A stretch of 64,000 bases of DNA from Paraburkholderia sp. Tr-20389 (GTDB lineage: Bacteria > Pseudomonadota > Gammaproteobacteria > Burkholderiales > Burkholderiaceae), in assembly GCF_017104565.1 (NCBI RefSeq), contig NZ_JAAGPD010000033.1, positions 1-64,000 of the forward strand, written 5' to 3'. A program made the translations under genes and the position numbers. This document shows, piece by piece, positions 42,312 through 51,740 of this stretch. Each line of letters begins with the position of its first letter. The stretch's first letter is position 1. The notes below the pieces were generated by a model. That model made no database searches, was not told the origin of the DNA, and was given only the letters and a program-made list of their open reading frames with translations.

Positions 42312-43505
42312 GTGAAAGTTGCCATTGTTCACGACTGGTTGGTGGTATCGGGCGGCGCGGAGAAAGTGCTGCAGAACATAATCGAATGCTTCCCGAACGC
42401 GGACCTGTTTTCGCTGGTCGACTTCATGGAAGACCGGGCCTGCATCAAGGGCAAACCGGTCAACACGTCGTTCATTCAGCGGCTGCCCTTTGCGCGCAAG
42501 CGCTATCGGGCGTATTTGCCCCTGATGCCCATCGCGATCGAGCAGCTCGATCTCTCCGCGTACGATCTCGTCATTTCGAGTTCGCATGCGGTAGCGAAGG
42601 GCGTGCTGACGGGGCCGAACCAGATGCACGTGAGCTACGTGCATTCGCCCATCCGCTATGCGTGGGATTTGCAGCATCAGTACCTGCGAGAGTCGCATCT
42701 GACGGCGGGTCTCAAGTCGGCGATGGCGCGCGTGTTGCTGCACTATATTCGCGGCTGGGATTCGCGCTCCGCGAATGGCGTCGATCATCTTCTCGCCAAT
42801 TCGAAGTTCATTGCACGGCGCATCAGGAAGGCCTATCAGCGCGACGCGACGGTGATCTATCCTCCCGTCGATCTGAGCCATATGCCGCTGCGCGAGAAGA
42901 AGGACGACTTCTACGTGACGGCGTCGCGCATGGTGCCGTACAAGCGCATCGACCTGATCGTGAAGGCTTTTTCGCAGACGCCGGAACGCCGGCTGGTGGT
43001 GATCGGCGATGGTCCGGATATGAAGAAGGTCAAGGCCGCTGCAGGCGATAACGTGACGATTCTCGGTCACCAGCCGTTCGACGTGCTCGTCGATCATTTG
43101 CAGCGCGCGCGTGCATTCGTGTTCGCGGCCGAAGAGGATTTCGGCATTTCAGTCGTGGAAGCGCAGGCGTGCGGCACACCGGTCGTTGCGTTCGGCCGGG
43201 GCGGCGCGCTCGAGTCGGTGCTCGGCTTGCCGCGCGAACGGCCGACAGGCGTGTTCTTCAAGGAGCAGACCACTGAATCGCTGCTGGAAGCGGTGGACCG
43301 TTTCGAGAAGTACTCGGGGCTGTTCGACGCGCGTCAATGCCGCAGAAACGCGGAGCGGTTCTCGTCGGAGAGGTTCAAGACGGCGTTGATGTCGTTCATC
43401 GATGCGCGCATGCCCGACAGTTTCGTCGATCCGACGCTGCCGTATCCCGTGGAAGAAGAAGCGTCAGTCAAGGATGAGGAACGCGAGCGGCATCTGCTCG
43501 TGTGA
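42312..43505 (+). CDS. Glycosyltransferase family 4 protein (WbaZ-like)
   Basis: A 397-residue GT-B enzyme with the family start VAIVHDWLVVSGGAEKVL. It shows the acceptor motif SYVHSPIRYAWDLQHQYL and donor motif AAEEDFGISVVEAQACGTPV. The start is set at GTG 42312, which has GGGAGG five bases upstream and matches family N-termini; an ATG at 42252 overlapping the flippase stop would add 20 residues. It is probably a mannosyltransferase, in keeping with the ManC gene in the locus. Confidence 0.87.
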   Translation: MKVAIVHDWLVVSGGAEKVLQNIIECFPNADLFSLVDFMEDRACIKGKPVNTSFIQRLPFARKRYRAYLPLMPIAIEQLDLSAYDLVISSSHAVAKGVLTGPNQMHVSYVHSPIRYAWDLQHQYLRESHLTAGLKSAMARVLLHYIRGWDSRSANGVDHLLANSKFIARRIRKAYQRDATVIYPPVDLSHMPLREKKDDFYVTASRMVPYKRIDLIVKAFSQTPERRLVVIGDGPDMKKVKAAAGDNVTILGHQPFDVLVDHLQRARAFVFAAEEDFGISVVEAQACGTPVVAFGRGGALESVLGLPRERPTGVFFKEQTTESLLEAVDRFEKYSGLFDARQCRRNAERFSSERFKTALMSFIDARMPDSFVDPTLPYPVEEEASVKDEERERHLLV

Positions 43506-43526
43506 TTGAATGCCGGCCGGGGCTAC

Positions 43527-44156
43527 TCAGCCGTGGTCGCGAAAACGCGCGAGCGAAAGCGCGCGCACGATCCCCGGTGTATGGGCTCCAAGCGTCGGGG
43601 AGTGCTCCTCGATGAGATCCTGAAACGGCGCTGTGTGTCCATACGCCAACGCCGACACGACGAGCAGGCAGAGCGTCGACCACACGGGCCGAAACGGCCT
43701 GTAGTCGACGCGAAGCGCCGTGCGCAGAAACACGGTCGCCGCGATCGAGCCCAGAACCCAACCCACTACGACCTCCGCGACCGAGTGCGAATGACCGTGC
43801 ACGCGTGAAGCACCCGTCAACGCGCCCACTATCAGACCCATCACGATGCCCGGCAATGCGGGCAGGCGCCACCATTTGAACTGCAAGGCGAGCGCGACTG
43901 ACCACACGGCCGTGGATAGCATCGTATGGCCGCTGATCACGCGGAAGTTCGCGAGCGGCAATGACACGTGCCACGCGTAATACGCGATCTTGGTTGCGCC
44001 GACGGGCAGCATCGCGCAGCCCAGCGTCAACGCCCAGCGCAAAGCGAGGCGTGAGTCAGTCTTGGCAAGCCAGATCGCGCATACGATGGCGACGGGCAGC
44101 GTGACGGCGGCATCGCCGACGTTGGAATAGACGGTCCACGGATCGATTTTCCACAT
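43527..44156 (-). CDS. PAP2-family membrane phosphatase
   Basis: A 209-residue integral membrane protein with about six helices. The PAP2 catalytic motifs are FRVISGHTMLSTA and ASRVHGHSHSVAEVVVG, with the histidine and arginine residues in place; the first KxxxxxxRP motif is not clear. These enzymes dephosphorylate undecaprenyl pyrophosphate or other lipid phosphates. It is placed between the operon and the ligase gene on the opposite strand, so recycling the lipid carrier is plausible. Confidence 0.82.
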   Translation of the reverse strand: MWKIDPWTVYSNVGDAAVTLPVAIVCAIWLAKTDSRLALRWALTLGCAMLPVGATKIAYYAWHVSLPLANFRVISGHTMLSTAVWSVALALQFKWWRLPALPGIVMGLIVGALTGASRVHGHSHSVAEVVVGWVLGSIAATVFLRTALRVDYRPFRPVWSTLCLLVVSALAYGHTAPFQDLIEEHSPTLGAHTPGIVRALSLARFRDHG

Positions 44157-44184
44157 ATTGAAGCTTGGCTTCCTTGCGTTCGCT

Positions 44185-45492
44185 TTACGAGCCGGGCACG
44201 CTTCGGCCCGTCGCAGCAGTGGGGTAGGCGGGTTGTACGTGCTCGCGATAGGGCGGCTTTGGACGCACCACGCGCGGTTCGCTTACCGGCTTGAACACGC
44301 GCACGGGTCGCGACGCGAGCAGCAGCGAAATCACGAGAGAGAGAACCAGCACGTTCGACGGTGCAACGAGCCGGTGTTCCGTCGCTGCCATCACGAGCAG
44401 GCATACGGACGAGAGCTCGACGAAGCGGTAGGCCGTGAAGTTCTGCCCGTGTTCGACCAGTGCGGCGCGCGCGGCGCCATTCTGACACCACTTGATGAGC
44501 TTCCAGTAAAAGCTCAACACCAGTGTGAGACCGACCACGCCAAGCTCGGCGAGGAAGTTCAGATAGGAGTTGTGTGCGTGCGAGTCGCTATGCTCGATGA
44601 CGATATCCGATGGCACGGAAAGCACGCCGAAGTAGGACGTGACATTGCGGATCGTATCGTCGAACGAGCCGAATCCCATGCCGACAATCGGGCTCTGGCG
44701 GAAGTAGGCCAGCGCTCTCGGCCACAGCCATTCGTAGCGAATGTCGAGATTCGCGACCTTGGCATCCGCGTTCTGGATCGAGAACGTGTAGCCCATATAG
44801 TCGACGTTGCCCCGCGTGTGATACAGCGCCATCGCAAGGGACGCGACCACGAGACACGACATCAGCGACGCGAGAATCAGGCGCTTGCGGCCGAAATACA
44901 AATACGGAAGGATGGCAAGCGCGCCCAGCAGCGAGCCGCGACTATAGGTGGAGAAGAGCATCAGCCCATTAAGGCCGATCAGCATGAGCATGATCCTGCT
45001 GCGCCGCTGGAGATAGCACGCAACGCCGAGGCAGAACAGCATCGCGAGGAAGCCGCCCGCAGCGTTACGTGCGATGAAAAAGCTGCCGAAGCTGTCGCCG
45101 GGATTCTTGAAAATGGCGAGCAAACCGTTCTGCGCGAGATACAGCATGTACGGCGGAATATTGATCAGCACCGCGAATACGAAGAACGCGCGCAGCATCT
45201 TGTTCATATCCCAGCGGTGCGCATACACGCAGCCCGCGAAAATCGGCGCATAGGAAATGAAATAGTTGCCGTCGCGCCGATAGAACTCGAATTCGGTCAG
45301 CGAATGTGGATCATAAAGGAGCGTTGACGCCAGGATGAATAGTGTGAGCGCAGTGAGCGGACCCATGAACGATGGGTAGCTTCTTCCGAAAAAGCGCCAT
45401 GCGCAGAATATGATCGGCAAAAATCCCACTGCGCTCACAGGTATCAGATTCGTGACCGTCAGGAATAGCGCCAATACCGATATATAAGCCAT
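44185..45492 (-). CDS. O-antigen polymerase/ligase family protein (Wzy/WaaL-like)
   Basis: A 435-residue protein with about 11-12 transmembrane helices and a large periplasmic loop at residues about 210-310 (ALAYFRQSPIVGMGFGSFDD is at its centre, followed by HSDSHAHNSYLNFLAELGVV, the Wzy_C hallmark with HxHN). In this locus it is the likely polymerase of exopolysaccharide repeat units. It lies 28 bases upstream of the PAP2 gene on the same strand. Its promoter is in the gap shared with ManC. Confidence 0.87.
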   Translation of the reverse strand: MAYISVLALFLTVTNLIPVSAVGFLPIIFCAWRFFGRSYPSFMGPLTALTLFILASTLLYDPHSLTEFEFYRRDGNYFISYAPIFAGCVYAHRWDMNKMLRAFFVFAVLINIPPYMLYLAQNGLLAIFKNPGDSFGSFFIARNAAGGFLAMLFCLGVACYLQRRSRIMLMLIGLNGLMLFSTYSRGSLLGALAILPYLYFGRKRLILASLMSCLVVASLAMALYHTRGNVDYMGYTFSIQNADAKVANLDIRYEWLWPRALAYFRQSPIVGMGFGSFDDTIRNVTSYFGVLSVPSDIVIEHSDSHAHNSYLNFLAELGVVGLTLVLSFYWKLIKWCQNGAARAALVEHGQNFTAYRFVELSSVCLLVMAATEHRLVAPSNVLVLSLVISLLLASRPVRVFKPVSEPRVVRPKPPYREHVQPAYPTAATGRSVPGS

Positions 45493-46228
45493 TTCGACTC
45501 TCGTGAAGATTGATTGTGCACATCCACTGGTGGAAAGCGGCGCATGTCAATGATGGATACGCATGTATCCGACACTGCGCGTGGCGAGCCATCGAGTGTT
45601 CGATTTGGCCGGGCCGAACAGGGTTGTGACCTGCTTTGACGTGTGGTGTTCCCCACATCTGGGAAATGTGGCTTCTGCAACGCGCCAATCAAGCCGGAAT
45701 GGCGGCACTTGCAGTCTGCTTCAATGAAGAGCATTGAACACCTTCTATACGCAACGTATCACGAAAACCCCTATATTTCCAAGCTCAAATCGGTTTTCAA
45801 AAAAGATAGATTCGCCAAATCATAGGCTCGATCCGAAAGGCTAAGCGTCATATGCCATAACATCAACCGTTCGCGCCAGAGATGCTGTAGCGCAGCGTAA
45901 GGTGTCTATCATCTATCTCAGGTCGAGTCGAATGCGGTCGCATTGGGTCGTTTAAAACAGCATCGTTTTATCCCTCTGCACCGGATCTTCGGTCTTTCAA
46001 TTCATCTGCCAATGGTTGCGCGAGCACGACGCGTACCGGATGCGCTCAGACACATGCGAGCCGTCCGCCATTCGCGGCCTGTGCGGTCCGCAGTCAACAC
46101 AATCCCGCGTCGATAGCTGAATGATCCACGCGGAAGATGTCAGTCAAAAACGATGGTTGGATCCTATGGACTTCGTCCTGACAGTAACGGGCGATGAGGA
46201 TCGGACTTGAACACCAGGGAGATTGAAA
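45493..46228. other. Divergent gap before ManC
   Basis: A 736-base region with no convincing gene; short frames in it have no coding look. It has AT-rich stretches and an 18-bp dyad at 45953-45970. It should hold the promoters of the Wzy/PAP2 unit and of the ManC unit. Confidence 0.5.
45953..45970. promoter_or_regulatory. 18-bp dyad TAAAAC-N6-GTTTTA upstream of ManC
   Basis: Perfect six-base arms with a six-base spacer. It lies 259 bases before the ManC start in the divergent gap. It could bind a regulator; no factor is assigned. Confidence 0.4.
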
Positions 46229-47743
46229 GTGGACAAACGAACCACTCATGCCGAACAACACAACGCCGCTGTTGCGGCCGAAACGGCGATCGATTCACGT
46301 CGGCTCGTGCAGGTCATTCTCGCTGGCGGATCCGGTACGCGGCTGTGGCCGGTATCGCGTGAGCAATATCCGAAACAGCTGATCGATGTCGTCGGCGACC
46401 AGTCGCTGCTGCAGGCCACGATGAAGCGTATGGACGGCTTCACGAAAACGTGGGACGTGGCAGCGGAACCCGTGATCGTATGCGGCGTCGAGCACTTCTA
46501 TGTGACCTCCGAACAGGCCAGCGATTGTGGCGTTAAGCCTCGTGTCGTCGTCGAACCGGCGCGGCGTGATACGGCGCCTGCGTTGACGCTCGCCGCATTG
46601 ACTGCAAGCAGCGACGGCGACGATCCGATCCTCGTCGCGATGCCTGCCGATCACGCGATTTCGGACGTGCCTGCATTGCATCAGGCAATCGAAATCGCCG
46701 CACAGCATGCACAGGCAGGCGAGATCGCCACGCTCGGTGTTCCGCCGACGCGAGCGGACACCGGCTTCGGCTATATCCGCCTCGGCGCGCAGTTGCAGGA
46801 TGGCGCGCATCACATCGACCGCTTCGTCGAAAAGCCCGCAGCCGAACTGGCGGCGCAATACGTTGCGTCGGGCGGCTACTGGTGGAACAGCGGCATGTTC
46901 GTCGTGCGTGCGTCGGTATGGCTTGCAGCGTTGAAGATTTTTCAGCCTGACATGTACCGCGCGTGTGTGCAGGCGTATGAAAACGCCAAACGTGATAACG
47001 GCTACATCGCACCGGGTGCGGACGCGTTCGCGCAGTCGCCTTCCGATTCGATCGACTACGCGGTGATGGAGCACCTCGGCAAGCCCGATTCGCCTTTCAT
47101 CGGCGTCGTGGTGCCGCTCGAGGCAGGCTGGTCCGATCTCGGCTCGTGGGACGCCGTGTGGGAAGCGATGGAGAAGGACGAGTTCGGCAACGTGGCGAAC
47201 GGCCGTGTGCTGATGGAAGGCGCAACGACCACGTATGCGCGTTCGCAGGGCGGCAGGCTCGTTGCGTGCGTGGGCACCAGCGATCTCGTCGTCGTCGAAA
47301 CGGACGATGCCGTGCTCGTTGCCGATCGCTCGCATGTGCAGGACGTGAAGGGACTCGTGTCGCGCATCCGCCAGACGAATGCGCCCGAAGCCGACAATCA
47401 TCGAAAAGTACGGCGTCCATGGGGTTTTTACGATTCGATCGATAACGGCGAACGCTTCCAGGTCAAGCGAATCGTCGTGAATCCTGGTGCACGGCTCTCG
47501 CTGCAGATGCATCACCATCGCGCCGAGCATTGGGTCGTCGTATGCGGTACGGCACTCGTGACGCGCGGCGAAGAACAGTTCTTGCTGACAGAGAATCAGT
47601 CGACCTACATCCCGATCGGCGTGCAGCACCGTCTCGAGAACCCCGGCCATGTTCCGCTGCAAATCATCGAGGTTCAATCGGGCGCGTATCTGGGTGAAGA
47701 CGACATCGTCCGTTTCGATGACAAGTACGGTCGCTGCAACTGA
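46229..47743 (+). CDS. manC: Mannose-1-phosphate guanylyltransferase / mannose-6-phosphate isomerase
   Basis: A 504-residue bifunctional type II enzyme. The nucleotidyltransferase signature is VILAGGSGTRLWPVSREQYP, with FVEKP for the lysine that binds the sugar phosphate. The C-terminal cupin-type isomerase domain has QVKRIVVNPGARLSLQMHHH, then RAEHWVVVCGTA. It makes GDP-mannose for the polysaccharide. GTG 46229 is chosen because AGGGAGA lies six bases upstream; a TTG at 46223 overlaps that site. It starts the operon with the WcaJ-type gene. Confidence 0.92.
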   Translation: MDKRTTHAEQHNAAVAAETAIDSRRLVQVILAGGSGTRLWPVSREQYPKQLIDVVGDQSLLQATMKRMDGFTKTWDVAAEPVIVCGVEHFYVTSEQASDCGVKPRVVVEPARRDTAPALTLAALTASSDGDDPILVAMPADHAISDVPALHQAIEIAAQHAQAGEIATLGVPPTRADTGFGYIRLGAQLQDGAHHIDRFVEKPAAELAAQYVASGGYWWNSGMFVVRASVWLAALKIFQPDMYRACVQAYENAKRDNGYIAPGADAFAQSPSDSIDYAVMEHLGKPDSPFIGVVVPLEAGWSDLGSWDAVWEAMEKDEFGNVANGRVLMEGATTTYARSQGGRLVACVGTSDLVVVETDDAVLVADRSHVQDVKGLVSRIRQTNAPEADNHRKVRRPWGFYDSIDNGERFQVKRIVVNPGARLSLQMHHHRAEHWVVVCGTALVTRGEEQFLLTENQSTYIPIGVQHRLENPGHVPLQIIEVQSGAYLGEDDIVRFDDKYGRCN

Positions 47744-47784
47744 GCGGCTGTCGTGAACATGTATGGTGTGAAAGAGGGGTTGTG

Positions 47785-49161
47785 ATGCGTGCATTGACAG
47801 GTCTGCTAGCGAGGCTATTCGACGTCGCGCTGATCGTGGCGGGTGCGCTGGTGGCGTCGCAAATCCGCTTCGACGACGTTTCCCAGCGTGGCTTTTACCT
47901 GGCGTTCGTCGCGTTTGCTGCGGCATTCTCACTCGCGGTATTTCCCGCGCTCGGCGTGTATCAATCATGGCGCGGGCGTTCCAAACGCGTACTGACGGGT
48001 CAGGTGGCCCTGGGCTGGCTGATCGTGCAAGGCTGCGCGATGGCCCTGATGTTTTCGCTGCACCGGATCGACTTCGTGTCGCGTCTGTGGTTCGTCTACT
48101 GGACGGCTCTGTCGGGCAGCGGGCTCATCATCAGCCGCCTCGTCATCCATAGTCTGATTGGACGCGTGCGCCATGCGGGAATCGATTTGCAGCCTGTCGC
48201 CATCGCGGCGTGTGGAGACCATTGCAACGACATCATTCACAAGATGGAAGGCGCGGCCGAATCCGGTTTCCGGCCTTGGGCGGTCTACGATCTGAGCCCG
48301 GAGTCGAAGAAGGGCTCGGCCGTCCCGACCTTCACTGAGCAGAAGGCATTCGCGCGATATGTGCGCGATCAGAACATCGGCGAAGTCTGGCTTGCGCTGC
48401 CTTTGACGGAAGAACGCGCGATCCTGAAGCTCGTCGACGAATTTCGCAATGATCTGATCAACATCCGCTTCATGCCGGACGTGCGTGCGCTTGCGTTGTT
48501 CGAAGGCAGCGTCACGAGTCTGCTGGATCAACCGACGATCAATCTCGCCGCTTCGCCGCTGCCGCCTAACGCAATGGTCAAGAAGGATCTGTTCGACCGT
48601 CTGTTCGCGCTGGCTGCATTGCTGGCAATTTCCCCGATTCTGCTGGGATGTGCGATCGCCGTGAAGCTGAGTTCGAGAGGACCGGTGTTCTTCAGGCAGC
48701 AGCGCAAGGGCGCGGATGGCCGCGTCTTCACGATCTACAAGTTCCGCACGATGCGTCTGCATGAGCAGAAGGCGGGTGTCCTCAAGCAGGCCACGCGCAA
48801 CGATCCGCGCATCACGCGTGTGGGCGGCTTCCTGCGGCGCACGAGTCTCGACGAGCTGCCGCAATTCTTCAACGTGCTGTGCGGCGATATGTCGGTGGTG
48901 GGACCGCGTCCGCACGCACTGGAACATGACGACCTCTATCAGAACGTCGTGTCGGGCTATATCCATCGTTACCGTATCAAGCCCGGCATCACCGGCTGGG
49001 CGCAGATCAACGGTTACCGCGGCGAAACGGATCGGCTGGAGAAGATGGAAGGACGTGTCGAGCACGATCTCTACTATCTGCGGAACTGGTCCTTTGCACT
49101 GGACGTGCGGATCATCCTCGCGACCATCTTCAAGGGCATTTCTCATCAGAACGCGTATTGA
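47785..49161 (+). CDS. wcaJ: Undecaprenyl-phosphate glucose phosphotransferase (WcaJ-type)
   Basis: A 458-residue polyprenyl-phosphate hexose-1-phosphate transferase. The N-terminal half has four or five helices and a CoA-binding-like middle domain. The C-terminal catalytic domain has [40 protein letters not shown] and [19 protein letters not shown]. It transfers glucose-1-phosphate to undecaprenyl phosphate and starts the repeat unit. GTG 47782 and ATG 47785 are adjacent; ATG is preferred. It follows ManC after 41 bases. Confidence 0.9.
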   Translation: MRALTGLLARLFDVALIVAGALVASQIRFDDVSQRGFYLAFVAFAAAFSLAVFPALGVYQSWRGRSKRVLTGQVALGWLIVQGCAMALMFSLHRIDFVSRLWFVYWTALSGSGLIISRLVIHSLIGRVRHAGIDLQPVAIAACGDHCNDIIHKMEGAAESGFRPWAVYDLSPESKKGSAVPTFTEQKAFARYVRDQNIGEVWLALPLTEERAILKLVDEFRNDLINIRFMPDVRALALFEGSVTSLLDQPTINLAASPLPPNAMVKKDLFDRLFALAALLAISPILLGCAIAVKLSSRGPVFFRQQRKGADGRVFTIYKFRTMRLHEQKAGVLKQATRNDPRITRVGGFLRRTSLDELPQFFNVLCGDMSVVGPRPHALEHDDLYQNVVSGYIHRYRIKPGITGWAQINGYRGETDRLEKMEGRVEHDLYYLRNWSFALDVRIILATIFKGISHQNAY

Positions 49162-49188
49162 GCGTAGAGGAACGCAGGTGCGCCAAAC

Positions 49189-49632
49189 ATGACTCATGCA
49201 ATCAGGTTGGAAAAGTCGTCGATTCGAGCGGAGCGCAGTGAGCGGCACGATGCGCAGAGCGAAGATCGAGCCGCCCTTCATCAGGAACGCGCCTTGAGCG
49301 AGGAGCTTTGGTGCATTCATATCGAAGGGCTGGACGACTTCGTTGCCACGTTGTCGCGTGAAGCCGCCGAGCGGGAGGCTTCCGCGATCAACGCTTATCT
49401 CGACAGCACGCAAGGCCGGGTGCCGGAGAGCGCGCCGACGCGCATGGTGAGAGCGTCGGCAGCCGTGTGGCCTTATACGGCCGCCGGCCATGCGCGTTCG
49501 CTGGAAACCGACTGGGAAGACCTGCAACGCATGCCGCATCGTCAGGCTAAACAGAATACTCACGAAGGCATGTTGTCCTCCGTGTTGCGGCGGATGAAGG
49601 CGCTCGCCAATAGCGCTCGCCGCAAAGGCTAA
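49189..49632 (+). CDS. Hypothetical protein at the end of the polysaccharide locus
   Basis: A 147-residue, strongly charged protein without membrane segments. It has a helical middle part (LDDFVATLSREAAEREASAI) and a basic C-terminus (LRRMKALANSARRKG). I do not recognise a family. It begins 27 bases after the WcaJ-type gene and is probably in the same transcript. Confidence 0.6.
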   Translation: MTHAIRLEKSSIRAERSERHDAQSEDRAALHQERALSEELWCIHIEGLDDFVATLSREAAEREASAINAYLDSTQGRVPESAPTRMVRASAAVWPYTAAGHARSLETDWEDLQRMPHRQAKQNTHEGMLSSVLRRMKALANSARRKG

Positions 49633-49770
49633 TAAAACAAGGCTTAAAAAAAGGCTAAAACGCGTGCTGAACGCGGGCTCGTTCCGCGAATAGCATTCAC
49701 GCGCATTCGCCTGGCGTCGATGCCGGGAATCGGCGCGGGGCTCGCTCTATTCAATCACGCGGAGTTCGAT

Positions 49771-50934
49771 ATGTCGTATGGCATCGTTTCACGGATCGTC
49801 ACGTTTGGCGCCATCCTGATGTTGGCGAGTTGCGGTGGAGGCGGAGGAGGGTCCAGCTCGTCACCGGGATCGCCTAATGCGAGCAGCAGCGAGCCGGCGC
49901 TGGCGAACGCAACGGCGCTCGCCGACGGCGCCAAGGTCGGCGACGACTATTGGGACGCGGGTTCGACGCAATCGGGCGGAACGGGCCAGGCAGTCAGCGG
50001 TCTGAATTGCGGTGCGCGCGGCAACATCTACACCTATTCGCATGTGGCGATCTATCTGAACGGCAGGGCGCTCGCACTGCCGACGAACATCGGCGCCGTG
50101 GCTCCGACGCTGGCGGCACAAACGGGCTGCGCGTATCCCGTACACACCGACGACGAATCGGGCAAGATCCGCATGGATGCAAGCACGGGTGCGTCCTATA
50201 CGCTCGGCCAGTTCTTCGCGATCTGGGGGCAGCCGCTCACGTCGAGCAACGTCGCTGGACTGACGGGAATGCCGATCACCATCTACGTGAACAACGGCGG
50301 CCAGCTGTCGAAATACACGGGTGATCCCGCGAACCTCGTGCTGCCGCCGCATGGCGAAGTGTCGATACAGATCGGCACGCCGCTCGGCCAGATTCCCACG
50401 TTCACGTGGACCGATCCGCCTTCCTTCGATCCGAACCAGACGGTGCTCAGCTTCGGCGGCACGGTCGGCACTGTGCATTGGCAGGACGGCAGCACCTCGT
50501 CGGGAGGAACGGGCGCCGATGTCGACGGTCTCGTCTGCGCGTCGGGCATGGCCGAGACGTATCACGTGCACGCGCATCTGGCCATCATCAACAACGGGCA
50601 GTGGCTCGCGTTGCCGCAGAACATCGGTATTCTGTCGCAGTGCAACTACGAGATGCACACGCACGACCATACCGGGATCATCCACATCGAAACGCCGAAC
50701 GTGAAGACCTTCACGCTGGGTCAGTTCTTCGACATCTGGGGGCAAACGCTGTCGAAAACGAATGTGGCGGGTGTGACGGGAACGGTGGTCGCCTATGTCA
50801 ACGACAACGGCGATGTGCGCCGCTACGAGGGCGATCCGCGCGATATCGAGTTGATTTCGCACCGCGACATCACGCTGCAGATCGGCTCACAAGTGAATAC
50901 GCTCGCGACTTACTCCTGGTACGAGCCGCAATAA
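49771..50934 (+). CDS. Lipoprotein with duplicated domain, second copy histidine-rich
   Basis: A 387-residue protein with a lipoprotein signal (lipobox LASC) and a Gly/Ser linker. The body is two copies of a roughly 160-residue domain (about 45-205 and 213-385). Shared landmarks are WDAGSTQSGGTGQAVSGLNC / WQDGSTSSGGTGADVDGLVC, then LPTNIG / LPQNIG, YTLGQFFAIWGQPL / FTLGQFFDIWGQTL, and a valine/tyrosine YVN strand. Copy 2 has HVHAHL (His265, 267, 269) and MHTHDHTGIIHIE (His296, 298, 300, 305); copy 1 keeps only SHVAIYL and PVHTDDES. The histidines suggest metal binding. GGAG upstream supports 49771. I do not recognise a named family. Confidence 0.7.
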   Translation: MSYGIVSRIVTFGAILMLASCGGGGGGSSSSPGSPNASSSEPALANATALADGAKVGDDYWDAGSTQSGGTGQAVSGLNCGARGNIYTYSHVAIYLNGRALALPTNIGAVAPTLAAQTGCAYPVHTDDESGKIRMDASTGASYTLGQFFAIWGQPLTSSNVAGLTGMPITIYVNNGGQLSKYTGDPANLVLPPHGEVSIQIGTPLGQIPTFTWTDPPSFDPNQTVLSFGGTVGTVHWQDGSTSSGGTGADVDGLVCASGMAETYHVHAHLAIINNGQWLALPQNIGILSQCNYEMHTHDHTGIIHIETPNVKTFTLGQFFDIWGQTLSKTNVAGVTGTVVAYVNDNGDVRRYEGDPRDIELISHRDITLQIGSQVNTLATYSWYEPQ

Positions 50935-50958
50935 CGCCGGCGTTTCGGTGAGCCGCTG

Positions 50959-51011
50959 AAACCGGCCGCGATGTCCGCGCGCAATGCGCGGTTCTCGCGG
51001 CCGGTTTTTTT
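50959..51011 (+). terminator. Two-stem Rho-independent terminator
   Basis: An outer 13-bp stem (50959-50971 with 50995-51007) encloses an inner 6-bp stem CCGCGC/GCGCGG, and a run of seven T follows through 51011. It lies 25 bases after the lipoprotein stop and is a strong terminator for that gene. Confidence 0.9.
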
Positions 51012-51406
51012 GTTGGGCGATGACGGACATGCATCCGCGATTCGTTGGCCAGATCCCGACATCGATCCACGCGCTGCGAATGATCAGACCCATTGCGCGG
51101 CGCGTTTATCTCCTTTGTTTTCAGGCACCTTGCAACGTCCGACGTGAGTCGCACGTTAACCCGCGCTCGACTGGCACAAGCCGTGCATTGTTAGCCGCGG
51201 GCGCAACGACGACCGGTCCGGCGTTTTGCCACCGCGTCAGCAGCATTGATCAGAGTTCGTGAAGAGTTCGAGAAAGTGTTGTCTGTTTGAGCCTCTTTGT
51301 TAGCGTGCCGCATCGCGGCCGTACACATCGTCCCATCCACGTCGAACATTGACGCGCAGCGTGAGCGCAACGCGTCAAGGCGTTCTTTTGTCTATTTGGA
51401 GTCCGT
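51012..51406. other. Gap without recognised features
   Basis: A 395-base region between the terminator and the small secreted protein gene. Apart from an expected promoter for that gene, I see nothing in it: no convincing frame, hairpin or repeat. Confidence 0.5.
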
Positions 51407-51688
51407 ATGAAATCGAAAATCATCGTTGCCGTACTCGCCGCAAGCGCTGCCTCGCTCGCTGCCCCCGCTTTCGCAAGCGGTTATGGTCCTTCGCCTTACT
51501 ATCGTCCGGATGCCGGCGCACCTGCGTCGCAGGCGGGTCAATCCGCGCAGACTCTGGCTGCTGAAGCAGCGCAGGCCAGTGCTGCCGATGAAAACCGTGC
51601 GGCCGTCGGCGGCGACGAAACCATGACGACGCAGTCCGGCCGTCGCGCACCCGCCGACCGCCACGATCAGGTCTATAGCGGAAGCTGA
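51407..51688 (+). CDS. Small secreted protein (DUF4148-like)
   Basis: A 93-residue protein with a clear signal peptide (MKSKIIVAVLAASAASLAAP, cleavage after AFA) and a low-complexity Ala/Gln/Asp-rich mature part ending in HDQVYSGS. Small periplasmic proteins of this design, often assigned DUF4148, are numerous in Burkholderia; the match is by overall pattern only. The promoter gap is long, and a hairpin terminator follows. Confidence 0.6.
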   Translation: MKSKIIVAVLAASAASLAAPAFASGYGPSPYYRPDAGAPASQAGQSAQTLAAEAAQASAADENRAAVGGDETMTTQSGRRAPADRHDQVYSGS

Positions 51689-51696
51689 TCCGCACG

Positions 51697-51727
51697 TCGC
51701 GAAGCGCCGTGTCGAGGCGCTTCGCGA
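51697..51727. terminator. Hairpin between convergent genes
   Basis: A perfect 12-bp stem (TCGCGAAGCGCC, 51697-51708, with 51716-51727) and a 7-base loop, between the small secreted protein and the CHASE2 gene. No T run follows, but its place between convergent stops suggests a terminator for either side. Confidence 0.65.
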
Positions 51728-51740
51728 TGCGCGATGTTCG

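Noticed and set aside
45643-45825. 60-codon plus-strand frame in the gap before ManC
   Set aside because: No ATG start, no ribosome site and no conserved look, despite two cysteines suggestive of a zinc motif.
46295-47968. Reading frame of 557 codons on the minus strand opposite ManC
   Set aside because: ManC has full family signatures; the antisense product shows none.
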